Assembly: GCA_022795575.1 (NCBI GenBank)
Contig: JAAWGY010000009.1
Span: 1 to 22,456 of the forward strand
Reading direction: 5' to 3'
Length of the DNA: 22,456 bases
Source: Angelakisella sp.
GTDB taxonomy: Bacteria; Bacillota; Clostridia; Oscillospirales; Ruminococcaceae
The stretch's first letter is position 1, and each line of letters begins with the position of its first letter. A model generated the notes under the pieces. The model was not told where the DNA came from. It ran no database searches and saw nothing but the letters and a program-made list of their open reading frames with translations. A program made the translations under genes and the position numbers. This document shows, one piece after another, positions 21,831-22,456 of the stretch.

Positions 21831-21847
21831 ACAGCGCCAAAAGGCAA

Positions 21848-21881
21848 GAGCCGCACCGAAAAAAACGGTGCGGCTCCTTTT
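21848..21881 (+). terminator. Terminator after ftsZ
   Basis: GAGCCGCACCG (21848-21858) pairs perfectly with CGGTGCGGCTC (21866-21876) around a seven-A loop, followed by CTTTT. On the minus strand the stem is followed by TTGCCTTTT, so it probably also ends the convergent cupin gene. Confidence 0.85.
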
Positions 21882-21909
21882 CGTGGGGGAGGGGAGGGCG
21901 CGGCCCACT

Positions 21910-22260
21910 TTACACAATGGCGTCCTCCCGGGTGTAGGCCCCCAGGGAGCCTTCCCGGACCTGGATGCAGAGGAAGCGGATGGCGCAGTCCTCCGCGGCA
22001 AAAAACTGCCGCTTTGCTGCCGGGGCAATCCGGAGCCAGTCGCCGGCCGCAAGCGTCACCGTGTCGCCATCGATTACCGCCCTGCCCCTGCCGGACAGCA
22101 CGGCGTAGATCTCCTCGTTGCTCTTGTGGGCGTGGACAAAGGGCACACCCGCCCCGGCGGGGAGGTGGTTGACGCTGATTTCCGCCCCGGTCAGCCCAAG
22201 GCTGTCGTGGAGCTCCACCCGCGGGTCGTCAGCAATTGTTACCTTTTTGTAGTTGGACAT
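21910..22260 (-). CDS. Small single-domain cupin protein
   Basis: The protein is 116 residues. The cupin metal-binding motif is clear: HAHKSNEEIYAVLSGRG at about 43-59 supplies two His and a Glu, and the second cupin strand set follows (VTLAAGDWLRIAP). No signal peptide is present. Such single cupins can be sugar-phosphate isomerase-like, dioxygenase-like or sensor proteins, and the substrate cannot be read from sequence. GGAGGT (complement of 22269-22274) lies eight bases before the ATG. It is convergent with ftsZ and has its own promoter and operator, so it is an independent, probably regulated gene unrelated to the dcw cluster. Confidence 0.9.
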   Translation of the reverse strand: MSNYKKVTIADDPRVELHDSLGLTGAEISVNHLPAGAGVPFVHAHKSNEEIYAVLSGRGRAVIDGDTVTLAAGDWLRIAPAAKRQFFAAEDCAIRFLCIQVREGSLGAYTREDAIV

Positions 22261-22287
22261 GATTCATTACCTCCGGTTGTTTTGTCG

Positions 22288-22314
22288 TAACCTTAACTGT
22301 TACAATTAAAGTTA
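22288..22314. promoter_or_regulatory. 27-bp palindromic operator at the cupin promoter
   Basis: The sequence is symmetric around base 22301, with 11 of 13 base pairs matching (TAAC-TTAA-TGT, then T, then ACA-TTAA-GTTA, with mismatches at 22292/22310 and 22297/22305). It overlaps the -10 box edge and the predicted transcript start, the classic position for a repressor. A related GTTACA half-site lies at about 22343-22348. Confidence 0.65.
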
Positions 22315-22339
22315 TACCACATCGGAGATATAATGTCAA
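22311..22339 (-). promoter_or_regulatory. Sigma-A promoter of the cupin gene
   Basis: Read on the minus strand: TTGACA (complement of 22334-22339), a 17-base spacer and TATAAC (complement of 22311-22316). The predicted start is near 22304, about 44 bases before the ATG. Confidence 0.8.
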
Positions 22340-22359
22340 TAGTTACATCAAAAAAACTC

Positions 22360-22456
22360 AGAACCTGTATTCATAACCGGATGATGCAGGCAGGACAAGG
22401 GATTTTCCCGCCCTGCAAGGCAAAAAACCGCAGCAATACTTGGTGTATTGCAAGGT
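22360..22456. repeat. Probable interspersed palindromic repeat, cut by window end
   Basis: After the cupin promoter there is no coding signal. GCAATAC (22433-22439) and GTATTGC (22445-22451) form a perfect 7-bp hairpin, and ACC (22427-22429) can extend it with GGT at the window edge. Another inverted pair is GCAGG/CCTGC around 22386-22415. The layout suggests the left half of a longer imperfect palindrome. Its identity as a family repeat is from general impression of Clostridial genomes, not a search. Confidence 0.4.

Overview
The window looks like chromosome of a GC-rich (well above 60% GC by eye), spore-forming Clostridia-type Firmicute, probably of the Ruminococcaceae/Oscillospiraceae kind. 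The reasons are strong AAGGAGG-type ribosome sites, sigma-A-type promoters, a division/cell-wall (dcw) cluster without ftsA, a class B PBP with PASTA domains, and a MurE carrying the DNPR motif expected for meso-diaminopimelate. No tRNA, rRNA, CRISPR array or transposase was seen.

Layout. Bases 1-438 are gene-free and hold GC-rich repeats. They are followed by a lipoprotein serine hydrolase of the beta-lactamase/esterase type (439-1596), a small Cys-rich protein vaguely like spore-coat GerQ (1687-2025), uvrC (2164-4089) with its own promoter and a hairpin leader, and then rsmD, coaD and a coiled-coil gene (4164-5893), closed by a strong terminator (6021-6056). Bases 5894-6594 contain no supported gene but have two terminators, inverted repeats, and the mraZ promoter with a three-copy MraZ operator.

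The dcw cluster runs from 6595 to 21830: mraZ, rsmH, ftsL, a class B PBP, murE, two tandem paralogous membrane-anchored proteins of unknown function, murF, mraY, ftsW, murG, murA, ftsQ, ftsZ, with a terminator at 21848-21881. MurE and MurF build the UDP-MurNAc-pentapeptide. MraY and MurG make lipid I and lipid II. FtsW and the PBP polymerise and crosslink at the septum. FtsL and FtsQ scaffold that machinery, FtsZ forms the ring, and MurA supplies the first committed step. murB, murC, murD, ddl and ftsA are absent here. A divergent cupin gene (21910-22260, minus strand) with a clear promoter/operator follows, and the window ends inside a hairpin-containing element that looks like an interspersed repeat.

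The least conventional content is threefold. First, the paralog pair sits inside an otherwise standard cell-wall operon. Second, a promoter-like signature is shared at fixed spacing by the GerQ-like gene and murA, and a hairpin lies near the predicted start of each transcript. Third, ftsW has a start-site anomaly: a Shine-Dalgarno sequence touches its ATG, and an extended -10 element overlaps the mraY stop codon.
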